A DNA stretch of 64,000 bases from Lonicera japonica. Taxonomy: Eukaryota > Streptophyta > Magnoliopsida > Dipsacales > Caprifoliaceae. The notes beneath the pieces are model-generated. The model searched no databases, was not told the DNA's origin, and worked only from the letters and a program-made list of their open reading frames with translations. Positions 32,601-46,023 of the stretch are shown piece by piece; positions within the stretch are counted from its first letter, which is position 1, and every line of letters starts with the position of its first letter. The stretch spans positions 49,767,309-49,831,308 of the forward strand of contig CM038467.1 of the NCBI GenBank assembly GCA_021464415.1. The letters are read 5' to 3'. Both the position numbers and the translations under genes were made by a program.

Positions 32601-34032
32601 ATTAGCCTGAACTGAACCCTTTCGAAATTGCTAGCTTGTTTGATTCGAGAAAACTTTTTACAGCCCATAAACTAAGAATGGGAATCATGTGATTCTACTA
32701 AATACGATCATATAGTTCCTCCAATAGGTATACATTTCGTCTTAAGTGATGATTCTTACATGGACTCATCAAAGGTTGTACTCAACGTCGACAATAGTGC
32801 TCCCAAGCAGCGAATCGCTGCCCTCGAGCAAGATAAGATCTTCAAAGATGGTAATAATAATTATATATATATATAGCTTGTATATTATTTCTAGCTAGCA
32901 TCATTTTATTGTGCGCACTTGACTATTTGCATATATAAAATGATCGACATGCTTTAATGATTAAGTTTGGTGGTTGAGTTTGGTGTTGCTTGTTTGATGT
33001 CCAAAAAAAAGAGTCAATGATCACTTTAATGATTTAGTTCGTAGAATATTATTTTGTGTATAATTGTATATATGAGTTAGTATAGTTGGTAATGATTTGA
33101 ATTTTTCAGTGGTAAGGTTTATTTCAAATTTTGCCAACAGTGAGCTTTATCGCATGCTTATTTCAAATGTGAAGCTTTTATTGTGGGGATTTGGTATAGT
33201 TTTAATGTTATTGGGGTTCATGTAACTAATATTATAAGTGACCCAAAGACCAATTTCAAAGATATGCATTCCAAATAGAGCTGCAAATACCATGCTTCCT
33301 TGCTGCAAACTTGCACCTTCATAAACCACTAGAACTTATCAGCATTTTTCCACCAATACACATCATCAAGATTTGATATTAGATTCAAACCCATGGAGAA
33401 ATTTTGCTGCAGATTACAGTAGTAGCTTTTCTGATTATTGTGATTCCAAGGTACTTGTTCCCTCAAGTGCACCCTCCACTCTGACTAATTAATGCATTAA
33501 AGTAATGAACGAGTAATGGTTGTGAGACACTATTATTTTAATACATTAATCAATTAGAATATATCAAAGTAGATGATCATGTTAACCGTTACTTTAGTTT
33601 ATTTAATTTCAATTGATTTTGCAGTAAATGGTATATATGTGTTTTTTTAATTTTAAGTGCAACACATAACTTGTAGTAATATTTTATATTTGTTGGACAG
33701 GGGATTATCTCTCTTATATCACAAGCAGGGTTGAATGTTATCAATCATGCAGATTGTCTATAGTGGTGTCACAATGGCTATCGGTAGAGCAAAGGTACAA
33801 CACTTATTTTCGGCCATTGAAACTTTTGATAATTATCTAATCATTCAATAGTGGATTTTCATTTAAAAAGCGGTCAACCATCTATCCACGCAAGGGAAAA
33901 GTCTGTAAACAATTTAAAAGTAAGACGCGCTTTTTAGTACCTATACATCAGAATTTCGATTGAAATTTACAGCAGTTTCTGCTTATAATATGTCATTCCA
34001 ATTTAGTTGTGCAGTAAATCAAACCTATATAC
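29636..34032. other. CACTA 1 interior, left part
   Basis: No transposase seen. Two exon-like pieces stand out: ATG at 32760 with an open frame to a GTAATA donor (exon 32760-32850), and an open segment 33701-33794 between a TTGGACAG acceptor and a GTACAA donor. They may be captured host exons or parts of the element's own gene; neither was recognised. Confidence 0.4.
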
Positions 34033-35507
34033 TGTTAGAGTGATATACTAAAAGACATAATTTTCTTGTTGGTTTGGATATGTTATAAATTTGGTTTTGC
34101 TATTTTAATGAGAATCTTTATGGGTAATGGTTGCATTATATTATTTATTTAAATATTGTGCATGTGTGTCTTTTATTCCATATAGCAGATGATTTGGTGT
34201 GTAGAGTATAGTTTACACACAGAAGATCATATCAGCGGTTCTTGTGGAATATAAGTTTAATGGTTCACAGTCTTAGATGGAATTGGACACCAATTGGTAG
34301 GATTGTAGCACAAGTTTTAGTAGTTTATCTTAACTACAGGAAACGGTATAGTTTTAACTCGTTGTGCTAGTACACTTTGTGTGTATTGAATAGGACCAGT
34401 TTAGGTTAATTGTTTTTATATTGACTATAATAAACAATTTAAAATCCCATGGTTATTATGATTACTTATACTCTCAATCTTGAAATAAGTAATAGACACA
34501 TATATGTAGTGTTTGTTGTTTTGACTCATTAAGAGTGAGATTCATTTATGGATCAATAATCTTCGTGAGTTGGATGACGACACTATATGTATGATGAATA
34601 TTAATTATTGACGGAATCTATGTCCCGGTATAGGAATTGATGATAGCCCCTTGAGAAGCTTATAAGTTTTAATCATGTCAAACCCTGCAGGTGGATTATG
34701 TTAACCCGACATATCAAATAAGTTAAGTGGTAGGCTCAAGGAATAAGAAGTCATTTAAATATAATTTTCAGTAATTTAATTTAAATGACGGTTATCTGTA
34801 ATCTTAACGTGGGGAGAATAATAAGTATTTAATAATAATGAGCTCGAAATATAATTTTGAGATAAGGACGGGAGTGCAATAATAATTATTCTTTAGTGAT
34901 GTGAATTATAATTTATGGAATGAACTAATTCATAGTGGAATAAGGATTCCAACTTTCCATAGGAAGCCCAAACACTTATTTCTCCTTAAGGTCCCTATCG
35001 TAGCTTTATATATACGCCGGCCTAGTCTCTTCTCATTATGATTATAATAATTCTCATGAGTTAGGGTTTGTTCTATTGAGAGGAGAAAATCTTGGTGATA
35101 CCGTAACCCACACTCGGTGCAAGATTTGATGGCGGAAGGTATACGATAGAAGATCTCTAGGTTTTCGGCACTGCAATCGTAAATCAATCGTAACTTTTGA
35201 TCGCACTGTTCGATTGGGCTGATTTTTGGATATGACGTTCGGAATGCAAAGTTACATTTATGGCGCAAAAAATCAGGACGATCAAAAGTTATTTCGGTGG
35301 TGAAAACAATCAATTTTCGCAGCCCAATGAGAATTAAAAAAAATCTGACCAAATCGCAATCTAATACTTTCAAACCCTAGTCTCCTCATATGGATCCTCT
35401 ACATGATCCACAAAGGTGAAATCCTTTTATTCTTGTAGGGTTTTAGCAAAAATATTTTGTTCAATCTATACACAATATCAAACGATCCTGTATTTATGTC
35501 TCCATCA
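34033..35507 (+). repeat. 5' LTR of the inner copia
   Basis: 1475 bp, TGTTAGAG...CCATCA. Followed at once by the primer site. Confidence 0.94.
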
Positions 35508-35509
35508 AT

Positions 35510-35521
35510 TGGTATCAGAGC
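35510..35521 (+). other. primer-binding site of the inner copia
   Basis: TGGTATCAGAGC, complementary to the 3' end of initiator Met tRNA. Confidence 0.92.
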
Positions 35522-36995
35522 GATTGGTTTTCTTTGATACTGCGTACGGATTGAACTAGCCATGTTGTCTAGTTAAATCTATTCATGCATGTTGTTGTTG
35601 GATAGAACGTAGAACTCGCTAACCCTTGTTTTGCGGTGTTCTTGTCCCGCTATTATGGTCACGTAATTATGTTTTATGTGATTGGATCCCATGATATTTT
35701 TATTCGTGGTTAATTTTAATGTGCATGACGGTTTGGGTTTTATTCATGGTTGTAAATTAAATTTAGATCAGATTTGTGAACTCCTTAAAAGGAGGCATAA
35801 GATCTATGTAATTTTATTTACAGTTTAGATATAATAGTTTATGTGTGAACTCCTTAAATGGAGGCATAGGACCTTTGTATCTAATATTGCAGTTTCTTTA
35901 ACGAAGAACGTTGAAGAAGGCGTTTTCACCAAGGTTGATTCCTAACATAGTCAATGAAGTAGCGACATAGGTCATTATAGGTTTCCAACGGACTAGGGAT
36001 GATGAAGCTTGGACCATAACAGCAGGAATTTAATTATTCTTATTATTGAATGGTTTAATGCTTTATGTGATTATGTGTTGGTCATATATGTTTAATTATT
36101 AGGTTTTCTTATAATTTTAGACAACATGGATACATGACCATACCTAGATCACCTTTTATTTTATGTTTAGTTCTTGTCAAATTAAAAAAGGGTATATAAA
36201 TATAAATTTTGCATAATTAAAAAATATAAGGTTTTTTTTTTAAAAAAAAAGTAGCAAAATAATTTTATTGCACATGTCTTTTATATTTCATACCCTTGTA
36301 TTTTAGTTGACTAGAATTTAATATAATTTTTTTTTAACCCTCAGAAAATAATGTTTTAAATACTAAGCGGGTGAGGGATTTTTTCACATAAAAATCCCAC
36401 GGTCTCCATCATTGGTTTGTAGATGATGTAATTTATTCTTCATGTGTGTTATAGTGCTCACCTCCATATCGAAAAGAATATATTGCGGAATTATTGTACA
36501 AATTTCACTGACTGATAATTTTAAATGATGTGATTTATTTTTCGTGTGGGTTTTAGTACTCACCTCCATATCGGAGAGAATAAATTGCAGAATCATTGGA
36601 CTAAATTAAATGATGGTATACACTTAGATGTAAATAATAGTATACTCTCCAACTGAGTCTCTACTTTTATTTGTAGGACCAAAGGAACTCGACTATTTAA
36701 ATTTTACTTGACAATAAATGATTGTCTAGATAGTATATTTTACTTGACAATAAAATATTGTCTAGATAGTATGTATTGCTTGACGATAAAGGATTGTCTA
36801 GATAGTAAAATTTAATAGGTTTACATCTGTCTAAGAAATAATGGATAATAAACGACCTCACTAACGGGGCATATTGTTCAAAGTCTTGGGCTGCTGGCGA
36901 ACGCTTTTTGAAATGGTAGAGGGTACCATATTTAAAATATGTGTTCAAAGTTATTATTGTCCATCATAATTTGTATGTGATTTTCAAGTTTTAAA
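35522..36995 (+). other. 5' leader of the inner copia
   Basis: About 1.5 kb non-coding, matched by 44579-46007 in the outer copy. Confidence 0.7.
36697..36812 (+). repeat. three hairpin-type repeats in the copia leader
   Basis: Three units of about 38 bp, each with ttgacaataaa...attgtctagatagta, so that GACAAT can pair with ATTGTC. A shorter version is present at 44757-44840 in the outer copy. Confidence 0.75.
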
Positions 36996-37830
36996 ATGGC
37001 AAACTCTTTTGATCCACTTTTAATTATTCTCAACTTAAATAAATTGATTGGACCTAATTATATTGACTAAAAAAGGGAACTTGAACATTGTGATTACTGT
37101 TAAAGAGTACAAGTTTGTGCTCACTGAGTCTTGTCCCGCAAAACCTGGTAAAGGGGAGTCTGATGAGGAAACCCAGGCTTGCCGGAGGTGAAAAAAGGCT
37201 GATGAGATGGCGTGATTTTACATTCCGGCTTTTTTGTCAAATGTGCTACAACATTCGCATTAGTCTTTTACCACCACCTATGACATAATACTGAACCTCA
37301 AAGATATTTTTGGGGATCAGGATCATGCCGCAAGGCAGGTTTTGATGAAAGGCCTCATGAACACGACTATTACTGAAGGAACCCGAGTTAAGGATTTTGT
37401 TTTGAAGATGATCGGTCTTCTGAATGAACTAAGAGATCTTTGGAGCTGAAATCGATGGAAAAACTCAGGTCGGTATCGTTCTCCAGTCACTGCTGGATTT
37501 ATTTAAGGGATTCCGACTTAATTACAACATGAATAAGCTTTATTCATTGTTGGAACTTCTTAAAGAATTCCAAGCAGTTGAGGAACTCCTAGGTAAGCTG
37601 GTTAGTACTCTAGTGGCTGAGAAAGCTTCAACTGCTATGCCCAAAAGCAAGAAAGGAAGAAAAAGAATGCATAAGCTGCAGTCCCACAAAGAGCAGTGCG
37701 TGCAACAGTCACTGAACCTCTAGGAAGAGTGAAAAATCCTATGGGCCAGTGTTTTCACTGTCAGTAGAAAGTGCATTTGAAGAAATATTGTCCCAGTTTC
37801 CTAAACCGTTATAATAACATATGTAAATTT
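36996..37830 (+). pseudogene. gag: gag of the inner copia
   Basis: ATG at 36996 (MANSFDPLLIILNLNKLIGP) begins the copia gag (UBN2-type). The frame is broken by a stop in the first 40 codons and several later ones. The zinc knuckle at 37750-37791 keeps perfect C-x2-C-x4-H-x4-C spacing with a stop codon inside it. Start chosen because the outer copy has the same ATG (44578, minus). Confidence 0.85.
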
Positions 37831-37854
37831 CATCTATTTATTATTGTATCTAGT

Positions 37855-38295
37855 TTAGTGGTCCGATCTACCAGTACCTGGTGTGTAGATTCGAGAGCCA
37901 CTAATCATGTTTGCAATACTTTGCAGGGGTTCCAGGAAACCAGACAACTTTAAAATAGAGAAAATTTACATATGAGCAGTTACGAATGTGGCAACAGTTA
38001 CAGTAGATGATATTTATCTTCAGTCCAGTCAGAATAGGATATTAATGATTAAGGAATATTTATATATATCTTCCATTAGAAGGAATTTGATTTCTATTTC
38101 TAGATTGGTCGAGGACAAATATTTTGTTTATTTTTATGATAAATCAGTTATCATTAGAAAAAATAAATAGTTTGTTTCTTCTGGTACATTAGTGATTGAT
38201 CTTTACATTAATAATCCTGACTTGTCAGTACTACAAATGAGTGAATTGAATATCATTAATAGTTTACCGATTAAGAGAAATGAACCTTCAAAATG
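37855..38295 (+). pseudogene. protease of the inner copia
   Basis: Active-site region WCVDSRATNH at 37879-37908, where the family normally has DSGAT; the Gly is changed to Arg. A conserved NLISISRLVEDKYFVYFYDK stretch follows (38085 on). Confidence 0.82.
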
Positions 38296-39300
38296 AACCA
38301 AATGTATTTTTGGCACTTACGCCCTGGTCATATTAGTCTAAAAAGAATTCAAAAACTTGTCGAAAATGGACCATTAGGTTCATTGGAAGTGGAGGCACTT
38401 CCAGTTTGTGAATCCTGTTTAGAAGGTAAAATGACTAAGAGATCATTCTCGGCAAAAGGATATAGCTCTAAAGAACAGTTAAATCTGGTTCACTCTGATT
38501 TGTATGGTCACATGAATGTCCAGCCTAGAGGTGGCTTTGAGTATTTTATCACATTTGTAGATGATTATTTAAAGTATAGATACATTTACTTAATGCGACG
38601 TAAGTCAGAAGTCATTGAGAAATTCAAAGAATTCAAGACAGAAACGGATAAGCGTCTAGAAAAATGTATCAAGTCACTACGATCAGATCGTGGTGGTGAA
38701 TACCTCTTGGGAGAGTTCAAGAAATACTTATTAAAGAATGGGATTGCATCCCAGTTGGCTGCACCGGAGATGCCATAGCATGATGGTGTAGCAGAAAGAA
38801 GGAATAAGACTCTTATAGAAATGGTAAGATCTATGATGAGTTATTCAGACATACCTGATTCTTTTTGGGGATATGCTTTAGAAATAGCTGCATATATTCT
38901 GAACTTGGTACCATTAAAGTCAGTACCTACTACACCCATAGAATTGCGGACTGGGCGTAAGCCTAGTCTACGGCATATTCGGGTATGGGGTAGTTCAGCA
39001 CATGTGCTGAAAGGTAATGCGAATAAGTTAGAATCAAAAATGAAAATGTGTTTCTTTGTTGCATATCCAAAAGGAACCAAGAGTGGTTTATTTAATAATC
39101 CTCAAGAATATAATGTTATTATTATCAATGCCAGATTCTTAGAAGAGGATTATATCATAAACCATAAGCCCAGGAGTAGTGTTGTTGTAATGGAAATGAG
39201 AGGAGAGAAAAACAGGGCACAATTCGTTTATACCTTTAGTACAAGAGGAAATACCACAGTAAAAGGATATCGACATTCCATTACCTCGTCGTAGTGGGAG
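38293..39300 (+). pseudogene. integrase of the inner copia
   Basis: Zinc-binding start (WHLRPGH...CESCLEGK) and an integrase core with all three acidic residues in place: Asp 38497-38499, Asp 38686-38688 and Glu 38794-38796. TAG at 38776-38778 is the only stop in the core, one change from CAG. This is the best preserved coding part of the element. Confidence 0.9.
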
Positions 39301-39499
39301 GATTGCCGATACTTGTGCACATCTTGGACAAATCACTAATACGTAGGTTCTTGAACCAGCACAACGTGTGGATAGTGAGTTAGTATGTTCAATATTTGTA
39401 CAATGTACACAAACACAAGTAGTGCCTCGTCGTAGTGGGAGGATTGTTCGTCAACCTAGTCGTTTTATGTTCTTGGGAGAGTCTTATGACAAGGTTCCT

Positions 39500-40380
39500 G
39501 ATGAATAAGAAACGAACCCTTTTTAACTACAATGAAGTACTTCAAGATAAAGATACAGAAAATGGCAAAGGGTTATGAAATCTGAAATGGAGTCCATGTA
39601 CTCTAACAAAGTCTAGGATCTTGTAAAACCACCCGAAGGGATAAAACCTATCGGATGCAAGTGGGTATATAAGAGATAGAGAGGATTAGACGGGCTTAAA
39701 TCAAGGCTTGTTACTAAAAGGGTTCACTCAGAAAGAAAGGGATCGATTATGATGAAACCTTTTTGTTGGTAGCCATGCCAAAGTCTATTCGGATTCTCTT
39801 ATCCATTGTGGCTCCATCTTGATTACGAGATTTGGCAAGTGGATGTCAAGACAGGTTTCCTTAATGGAAGTCTTGATAAAAGCATCTATATGATGCAACC
39901 AGAATGATTCATAGCAAAGGGCCAAGAGCACATGTTGTGCAAGCTCAAGAAGCCCATTTATGGGCTTAAGCAAGTGTCTAGATCTTGGAACATCTGTTTT
40001 GACCATATAATCAAATCTTTTGGTTTTGATTAATGTTCGGATGAGTCTTGTGTGTACAAAAGGCGCAACGGAAGCGCGGTGGTATTCCAGGTATTGTATG
40101 TGGATAATATCTTACTTATTGGAAGCGATATGTGAATATTATCTTTAGTGAGGGTATGGTTATCAAGTCAGCTCGATATGAAGGACTTGGGAAAAGTCAG
40201 TCACATCCTTGGTATTAAGCTTATGCGAGATTGGAAAAATAGGATGTTGGGCTTATCCAAAGTACTTATGTCGATACAATTCTTACCAGAGTTAGTATAC
40301 AAGATTCCAAGAAAGGGTTTCTCCTTTTTTAGGTATGGAATCACTCTATCCAAGATCAATGTCATAAGACACATGATGAG
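39500..40380 (+). pseudogene. reverse transcriptase of the inner copia
   Basis: Recognised from EMESMY, IGCKWVYKR and the later catalytic box. The box reads YVDN (40097-40108) where the family has YVDD, which should abolish polymerisation. Several stops (for example in the NKV*DLV and YKR*RGL contexts) and frameshifts. Confidence 0.85.
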
Positions 40381-40960
40381 ATAGAGAGGATGAGGGGAGT
40401 TCCTTATGCTTCGGCAGTGGGAAGCCTCATGTATGCTATATTGTGTACTAGACCAGACATTTACTTTACCGTTGGTATGGTTAGCAGATATCAGTCTAAT
40501 ACAGGGAAAGAACACTGGATTGTGGTAAAATATATATTTAAGTACCTTAAAAGGACTCAAGTTTTTATGTTGGTTTACCAGACAAACAGTCTAGTACCTG
40601 TTGGATACACAGACAAGGATTTTTAGTCAGAAGTTAGGATTCTAGAAAGTCAACTTCAGGTTGTGTGTTTACTCTAAGAGGTGGAGTCATTGGTTGGAGG
40701 AGTATCAAGTAATCATGCATTGCTGACTCCACCATGAAAGCTGAATATGTGGCTGCTTTAAAAGCAGATAAGGAGGCGGTTTGGCTCAGGAACTTCCATA
40801 TGAATCTAGATGTGGCACCTTCAGTATTATAAGCTATTTCACTTTATTTTGATAATAGTGAAACGGTTATGAACTCGAAAGAGCCGGGGATTCATAAGAA
40901 GGGAAAACACATGTTCACGTTGAGGGAATGGGAGTGAGATGCATAGTTGCATGGCTTTGA
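40381..40960 (+). pseudogene. RNase H of the inner copia
   Basis: Frame 40390-40626 carries TRPDIYFTVGMVSRYQSN and PVGYTDKDF; the remainder is frameshifted but recognisable up to the purine tract. Confidence 0.82.
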
Positions 40961-40964
40961 GTCT

Positions 40965-40975
40965 AAGTGGGAGAT
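40965..40975 (+). other. polypurine tract of the inner copia
   Basis: AAGTGGGAGAT immediately before the 3' LTR; identical in the outer copy (28241-28251, minus). Confidence 0.88.
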
Positions 40976-42365
40976 AGTTAAGAGTGATATACTAAAAGTC
41001 ATAATTTTCTTGTTGGTTTGGATATGTTATAAACTTGGTTTTGCTATTTTAATGAGAATCTTTACGGGCAATGGTTGCATTATATTATTTATTTAAATAT
41101 TGTGCATGTGTGTCTTTTATTCCATATAGTAGATGATTTGGTGTGTAAAGTATAGTTTACACACATAAGATCATATCATCGGTTCTTGTGGAATATAAGT
41201 TTAATGGTTCACAGTCTTAGATGGAATTGGACACCCATCGGTAGGATTGTAGCACAAGTTTTAGTAGTTTATCTTAACTACAGTAAACGGTATAGTTTTA
41301 ACTCGTTGTGCTAGCACACTTTGTGTGTATTGAATATGACCAGTTTAGGTTAATTGTTTTTATACTGACTATATAAAACAATTTAAAATCCCGTGGTTAT
41401 TATGATTACTTATGCTCTTAATCTTGAAATAATTAATAGACATATATATGTATGATGAATATTAATTATTGATGGAATCCACGTCCCGGTATAGGGATTG
41501 ATGATAGCCTCTTGAGAAGCTTATAAGTTTTGATCATGTCAAACCCTACAGGTGGATTATGTTAATCCGACATATCAAATAAGTTAAGTGGTAGGCGAAG
41601 GATTAAGAAGTCATTTAAATAAAATTGTCAGTAATTTAATTTAAATAACGGTTATCTGTAATCTTAACGTGGGGAGAATAATAAGTAATTAATAATAAGG
41701 AGCTCAAAATATAATTTTGAGACAAGGACGGGAGTGCAATTATAATTCTTTAGCGGTGTGAATTATAATTTATGGAAGGAACTAATTCATAGTGGAATAA
41801 GGATTCCAACTTTCCATAGGAAGCCCAAACACTTATTTCTCCTTAAGGTCCCTATCGTAGCCTTATATATACGTCGGCCTTGTCTCTTCTCATTATGATT
41901 ATAATAATTCTCATGAGTTAGGGTTTGTTCTATTGAGAGAGGAGAAAATCTTGGTGATACCGTAGCCCACACTCGGTGCAAGATTTTATGGCGGAAGGAA
42001 TACGATAGAAGATCTTTAGGTTTTCGGCACTGCAATCGTAAATCAATCGTAACTTTTGATCGCACTGTTAGATCGGGTTGATTTTTGGATATGTCGTTCA
42101 GAACGCAAAGTTACAATCTTGTGCAAAAAATTAGGACGATCAGAAGTCGTTTCAGTGGCGAAAACAATCGATTTTTGCAGCCCAGCGAGAATTAAAAAAA
42201 ATCTGACCAAATCGCAATCTGATACATTCAAACCCTAGTCTCCTCATATGGATCATCTACATGATCCACAAAGGTGAAATCCTTTTATTCTTATAGGGTT
42301 TTAGCAAAAATATTTTGTTCAATCTATACGCAACATCAAACGGTCCTGTATTTATGTCTCCATCA
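40976..42365 (+). repeat. 3' LTR of the inner copia
   Basis: 1390 bp. The first dinucleotide is AG and not TG. It is shorter than its partner mainly because about 85 bp are missing near 41448, between short tatatgta repeats. Confidence 0.92.
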
Positions 42366-43681
42366 TAACTAACTCCAATTCTTTATTTTTATTTTTTTAG
42401 AAGAGGAGCTAGAAAACTTAGGAAAGAGAAACCTAAACAGAATATTTAGCAGCCAACGGTATAAACTTTAAAACACATTATTTTATCTTTCATAACTCGT
42501 AATCACATCTTACAATAAAATCACCCATATCTACTTTCTTAATTCCAATTGTGAGAAAAGATGTGGCCTGTATAAAACTAGTAAGCTAAACAATAATATC
42601 ATATCTACTTCCTTTTGAAGACTAAAACGGTGTTTTACAAACAGAGCTTTTGTTAGGATATAGTTCTTGATTGTTTATTTTAGGAAATTATTTGCTGATA
42701 GGTATGTGCATTTATAATGACATGCATGGTGAAGCAATTTTCGTGAAGGTACAGGTCACCAAGATCCTCTTTAATTTTGGTCATGTTTTGCACACTATTT
42801 AAGAATATGACATATAAGGGCTGGATAGTAAAGTATGAGAATTTATTAGATGGGTTCTATTCAGCCTTGTGTTTAGAGCAGGTCCTAGAGATGACTAATA
42901 TGATACGGTATAATATTATTCCCTTTTTCTTACATTGATAATCAGACAACGTCCCAGAGATGACAACTGTTTTCGATAATTTTAGTGGCCAATGTCATTG
43001 TTGATGGGCATATTGTTAATTGTGCCAATATCAGTGCCAACTATTTTGTGTTAATTGGGATGCTTGCTTTGTCTTCTATCCTTGATTGTATTTCTTCTTT
43101 ACTAGTTTTTTATGGTCAAGTGTGGTTCACTTCATTTTGTGTTAACTGGGATATTTCAGTGCTAACTCTTAGAATGATTCATCATTTTCTCATAAGCAGG
43201 AAATACTCTTGGGAGTGATTGCTAGGGAGAAGGCTGCTAATCTATTTGGATTTTTTGTTGCTGAACTTTGAAGTGTATTTCACTATTTTGCCATTTTGGT
43301 AGGTAATGTAGTTAGTAGTATAGTTGTTAGTCTGTTAAGAACTTAAGATGAAATGTTTATTTGCAAGCAAGTTGTTAAGATGTATAGGTGCAAGCAAGCT
43401 GTATAACTTATGAATTAATGCTGTTAAGCTTTACTAGTTTATTTGCAAATGTTTTTGGCTGTTGCACTGTACAAAACTGCTATGAAACTTTAGCAATATT
43501 GAACTTATTAGTTCGGAATAATATATATAAATTCGGTTTAGTTCCTATACCGAATTGCAGTGTAAATATATTGTGAATATTGACTGTGTTGTGGTATAAA
43601 ATCTATTGTTTATATCAATTGGATTGTAGGTCAAAAAATTTGGGATTTTTATTTTCGAAATAATTTTTTAAAAAATTATTC
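42366..43681. other. CACTA 1 interior, right part
   Basis: No recognisable gene. A 77-codon frame at 42985-43218 is of unknown significance. Confidence 0.4.
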
Positions 43682-44155
43682 CATATTTGTGACTGCCAAA
43701 AACAGTCATGTATCCTAAAAGTTATGATTGCCAGTAACAGTTGGACAAATATATGACTGTTTTATGACTGTTAAGAACAGTCACATATCTTAACAATTAT
43801 GACTGTTTTTATGACTGCCAACAACAGTTAGACATATATATGACTAACGCTTATGACCTATTTATAACTGCTACAAACAATCATAATTTTTATAATTGTG
43901 ACTGTTATGAACTGTCACAAAGTACCATAATTGTGACTGTTCATAGCAGTCACAAGTACAAAAACTTGTGACTGTCTATAATAGTCACAAGTGAGCTTTG
44001 TGACTACCTCTAATAGTTGGCTTGAAAAGTCATCTTTTTGCTGATTGTGACTGTTATGTGACTGTTTTTGGCAGTCATAATTTTTTTTGTGACTGTTGTT
44101 TTTATGACTGTTTTTGCCCTTTGTGACTGTTTTTTGGCAGTCACAAAAAACTGAT
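43682..44155. repeat. right subterminal repeats of CACTA 1
   Basis: More than a dozen tgtgactg / cagtcac units, often paired as tgactgtt...aacagtca palindromes. Confidence 0.88.
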
Positions 44156-44167
44156 TCTGGTGTAGTG

Positions 44168-44578
44168 TCAAAACAAGATCTTTAACTCGGGTTCCTTTAG
44201 TAATAGTCGTGTTCATGAGACCTTTCATCGAAACCTACCTTACGACATGATCCTGATTCCCAAAAATATCTTTGAGGTTCAACATTATGTCATAGGCGGT
44301 GGTAAAAGACTAATGCTAATGTTGTAGCACATTTGACAAAAATGCCAAAATGTAAAACCACGCCATCTCATCAGCCTTTTCCCACCTCCGACAAGCCTGG
44401 GTTTCCTCATCGGTCGCCCCCTTACCAGGTTCTGCTGGACAAGACTCAGTGAGCACAAACCTGTACTCTTTAACAGTAAGCAGAATGTTCAAGTTCAATT
44501 TTTTTAGCCAATATAATTAGGTCCAATCAATTTGTTTTAATTGAGAATAACTAAAAGTGGATCGAAAGAGTTTGCCAT
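44168..44578 (-). pseudogene. gag: outer copia gag, 5' part
   Basis: Minus-strand ATG at 44576-44578 matches the gag start of the inner copy. The frame ends at the CACTA insertion in the TRVKDLVL region and resumes on the other side at 29463. Small frameshifts near 44310 and 44500. Confidence 0.82.
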
Positions 44579-46023
44579 TTTAAAACTTGAGAATCACATA
44601 CAAATTATGATGGGGAATAATAACTTTGAACACATTTTAAATATGGTACCCTATACCATTTCAAAAAGCGTTCGCTAACAGCCTAAGACTTTGAACAATA
44701 TGCCCCGTTAGTGAGGTCGTCTATTATTCATTATTTTTTAGACAAATGCAAACCTATTAAATTTTACTATCTAGACAATCCTTTATCGTCAAACAATACA
44801 TACTATCTTGACAATCTTTTATTGTCATGTAAAATTTAAATAGCCGACTTCCTTTGGTCCTACAAATAATAGTAGAGACTCAGTTGGAGAGCAAACTATT
44901 ATTTATATCTAAGTGTATACCACAATTTAATTTAGTCCAATGATTCTGCAATTTATTCTTTCCGGTATGGAGGTGAGCACTAAAACCCACACGAAAAATA
45001 AATCACATCATTTAAAATTATCAGTCAGTGAAATTTATACAATAATTCTGCAATCTATTCCTTCCGACATGGAGATGGGAACTATAATACACACGAAGAA
45101 TAAATTACATCATCTACAAACCAATGATGGAAACCGTGGAATTTTTATGTGAAAAAATCCCTCACCCACTTAGTATTTAAAACATTATTTTCTGAGGGTT
45201 AAGAAAATTTTATATTAAATTCTAGTCAACTAAAATACAAGGGTATGAAATATAGACATGTGCAATAAAATTATTTTGCTACTTTTTTTAAAAAAAAAAA
45301 CTTATATTTTTCAATTATGCAAAATTTATATTTATATACCTTTTTTTAATTTGACAAGAACTAAACATAAAATAAAAGGTGATCTAGGTATGGTCATGTA
45401 TCCATGTAGTCCAAAATTATAAGGAAACCTAATAATTAAACATATATGACCAACACACAATCACACAAAGCATTAAACCATTCAATAACAAGAATAATTA
45501 AATTTCTGCTATTATGGTCCAAGCTTCATCATCCCTAGTCCGTTGGAAACCTGTAACGACCTGTGTTTCTACTTCATTGACTATGTTAGGAATCAACCTT
45601 GGTGGAAACGCCTTTTTTAACGTTCTTCGTTAAAGAAACTGCAATCTTAGATACAAAAGTCCTATGCCTCCATTTAAGGAGTTCACACATAAACTATTAT
45701 ATCTAAATTGTAAATAAAATTACATAGATCATATGCCTCCTTTTAAGGAGTTCACAAATCAGATCTAAATTTAATTTACAACCATGAATAAAACCCAAAT
45801 CATCATGCACATTAAAATTAACCACGAATAAAAACATCGTTGGATCCAATCACATAAATCATTATTACGTGACCATAATAGTGGGACAAGAACACTGCAA
45901 AACAAGGGTTAGCGAATTCTACGTTCTATCCATTAACAACAGGCATGAATAAATTTAATTGAACAACATGGCTTGTTCAATCCGTACGCAGTATCAAAGA
46001 AAACTAATCCCTCTGATATCAAT
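44579..46023 (-). other. 5' leader and primer site of the outer copia
   Basis: Non-coding leader homologous to 35508-36995. The primer site at about 46008-46021 reads TGATATCAGAGG on the minus strand, two changes from the consensus. Confidence 0.75.

Larger units (their letters stand above)
34033..42365 (+). mobile_element. inner Ty1/copia element (plus strand), complete structure
   Basis: LTRs 34033-35507 and 40976-42365, Met-type primer site, gag, zinc knuckle, protease, integrase, RT, RNase H and purine tract in copia order. It is the same family as the outer copia, in opposite orientation, and lies inside CACTA 1. Flanking pentamers tatac and taact do not match, so no clean target duplication is visible. 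Confidence 0.93.
29464..44167. mobile_element. CACTA transposon 1 (14.7 kb with the nested copia, about 6.4 kb without)
   Basis: Left end TACTACACCAAAAATAGG (first C changed to T), right end TTCTGGTGTAGTG, 3-bp duplication TCA on both sides (29461-29463 and 44168-44170). Both ends carry dense subterminal repeats. No TNPA or TNPD-type transposase frame was recognised in 29640-34032 or 42366-43680, so it was probably non-autonomous. Confidence 0.9.

Noticed and set aside
36384..36596. 70-codon frame repeated at 44940-45152
   Set aside because: Antisense to the copia 5' leader and made of an internal ~105-bp duplication; no coding evidence beyond repetition.
42985..43218. 77-codon frame in CACTA 1
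   Set aside because: Hydrophobic, no recognisable motif, no splice or promoter context.
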